From Candidatus Stahliibacteriota bacterium (GTDB lineage: Bacteria; Hydrothermota; Tepidihabitantia; SM23-42), in assembly GCA_030613445.1 (NCBI GenBank), contig JAUWLY010000197.1, positions 1 to 5,816 of the forward strand: DNA of 5,816 nt, read 5' to 3'. This document shows positions 5,757-5,816 of this stretch, piece by piece. The first letter of the stretch is position 1, and the number at the start of each line of letters is the position of its first letter. A program made the translations under genes and the position numbers. Under the pieces are notes generated by a model. It did no database searches. It was not told where the DNA came from and saw nothing but the letters and a program-made list of their open reading frames with translations.

Positions 5757-5816
5757 ATGAGTATTGCTGTTCAAGGTGCGGTCGGCGATATAGGGCGTAA
5801 AGCTACTACAGAGCTA
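5757..5816 (+). CDS. N-terminal start of a gene paralogous to the small broken frame (3' end outside window)
   Basis: ATG 5757 opens a frame that is still open at the window end, giving 20 residues (M-S-I-A-V-Q-G-A-V-G and on to T-T-E-L). Aligned with the start of the frame at 2110, 10 of 19 residues agree (I, A, Q, G, G, K, T, T, E, L). The start is supported by AGGTGG seven bases upstream and by the one-base gap after the preceding TGA. If the paralogy holds, the unseen part should contain a 'YSFNSIA..NG' region and a 'GLF.LN..DxDN' region without the internal stop. Function is unknown; a phage virion role is inferred from context. Confidence 0.6.
   Translation, partial: MSIAVQGAVGDIGRKATTEL

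Larger units (their letters stand above)
5717..5816 (+). repeat. Paralogous gene-junction module, copy B
   Basis: This covers the last 12 codons and stop of the 29-codon gene and the first 20 codons of the gene that leaves the window, and it matches 2071-2172. Here the downstream start is shifted one base relative to the stop (TGA, one base, ATG), whereas in copy A it is flush and in frame. The two proteins are therefore separate in copy B, not halves of one interrupted reading frame. The repeat probably continues beyond the window. Confidence 0.75.

Overview
The window looks like part of the late, structural-gene region of a tailed phage or prophage, probably the tail, tail-tip or fibre end. 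Every gene lies on the + strand. Spacings run from 0 to 54 bases, several genes start right behind or inside a neighbour's stop or ribosome-binding site, and the products are virion-like: a small beta-rich structural protein, a SPRY-domain protein with a repeat tail, a Pro-rich/coiled-coil rod protein and a large orphan. No tRNA, integrase, transposase, CRISPR array or defence gene is visible. The host cannot be named; AT-leaning DNA and Shine-Dalgarno starts fit a bacterial host, and resemblance to proteins I associate with phages of Desulfobacterota/Proteobacteria is only a soft hint.

Layout. 1-279: C-terminal end of an unrecognised gene. 280-333: the only noncoding stretch over 50 bases, with a perfect palindrome and a GC hairpin. 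334-1068: phage structural protein with a 'YSGSxPxxAD' signature. 1075-2109: SPRY-like domain followed by seven copies of a ~20-residue G-I-G-F repeat and a short C-x-L-P-A...R-W-C end. 2110-2313: a small frame, directly abutting, broken by an in-frame TAG at 2260; it looks like a decayed or split gene. 2323-3648: 441-residue Pro-rich plus long-helix protein. 3661-5652: 663-residue, AT-rich, Cys-bearing orphan. 5666-5755: 29-codon minigene. 5757-5816: start of a further gene running off the window.

The main discovery is that the junction at 2071-2172 (end of the SPRY/repeat gene plus start of the small broken frame) and the junction at 5717-5816 (end of the 29-codon gene plus start of the last gene) are paralogous. 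Both upstream frames end in C-x-L-P-A-x4-R-W-C-stop, both downstream frames begin with a related sequence (I-A-x-Q...G..G.K.TTEL), and both carry the same 12-base block ATAGGTGGTGTT, which puts a Shine-Dalgarno sequence inside the last codons of the upstream frame. The region therefore seems to hold two copies of a coupled two-gene module. The first copy has a long SPRY/repeat protein upstream and a broken downstream partner. The second has only a minimal upstream peptide and an apparently fresh downstream partner. How these genes cooperate is inferred: they are probably co-expressed as one late operon and assembled into one virion sub-structure.
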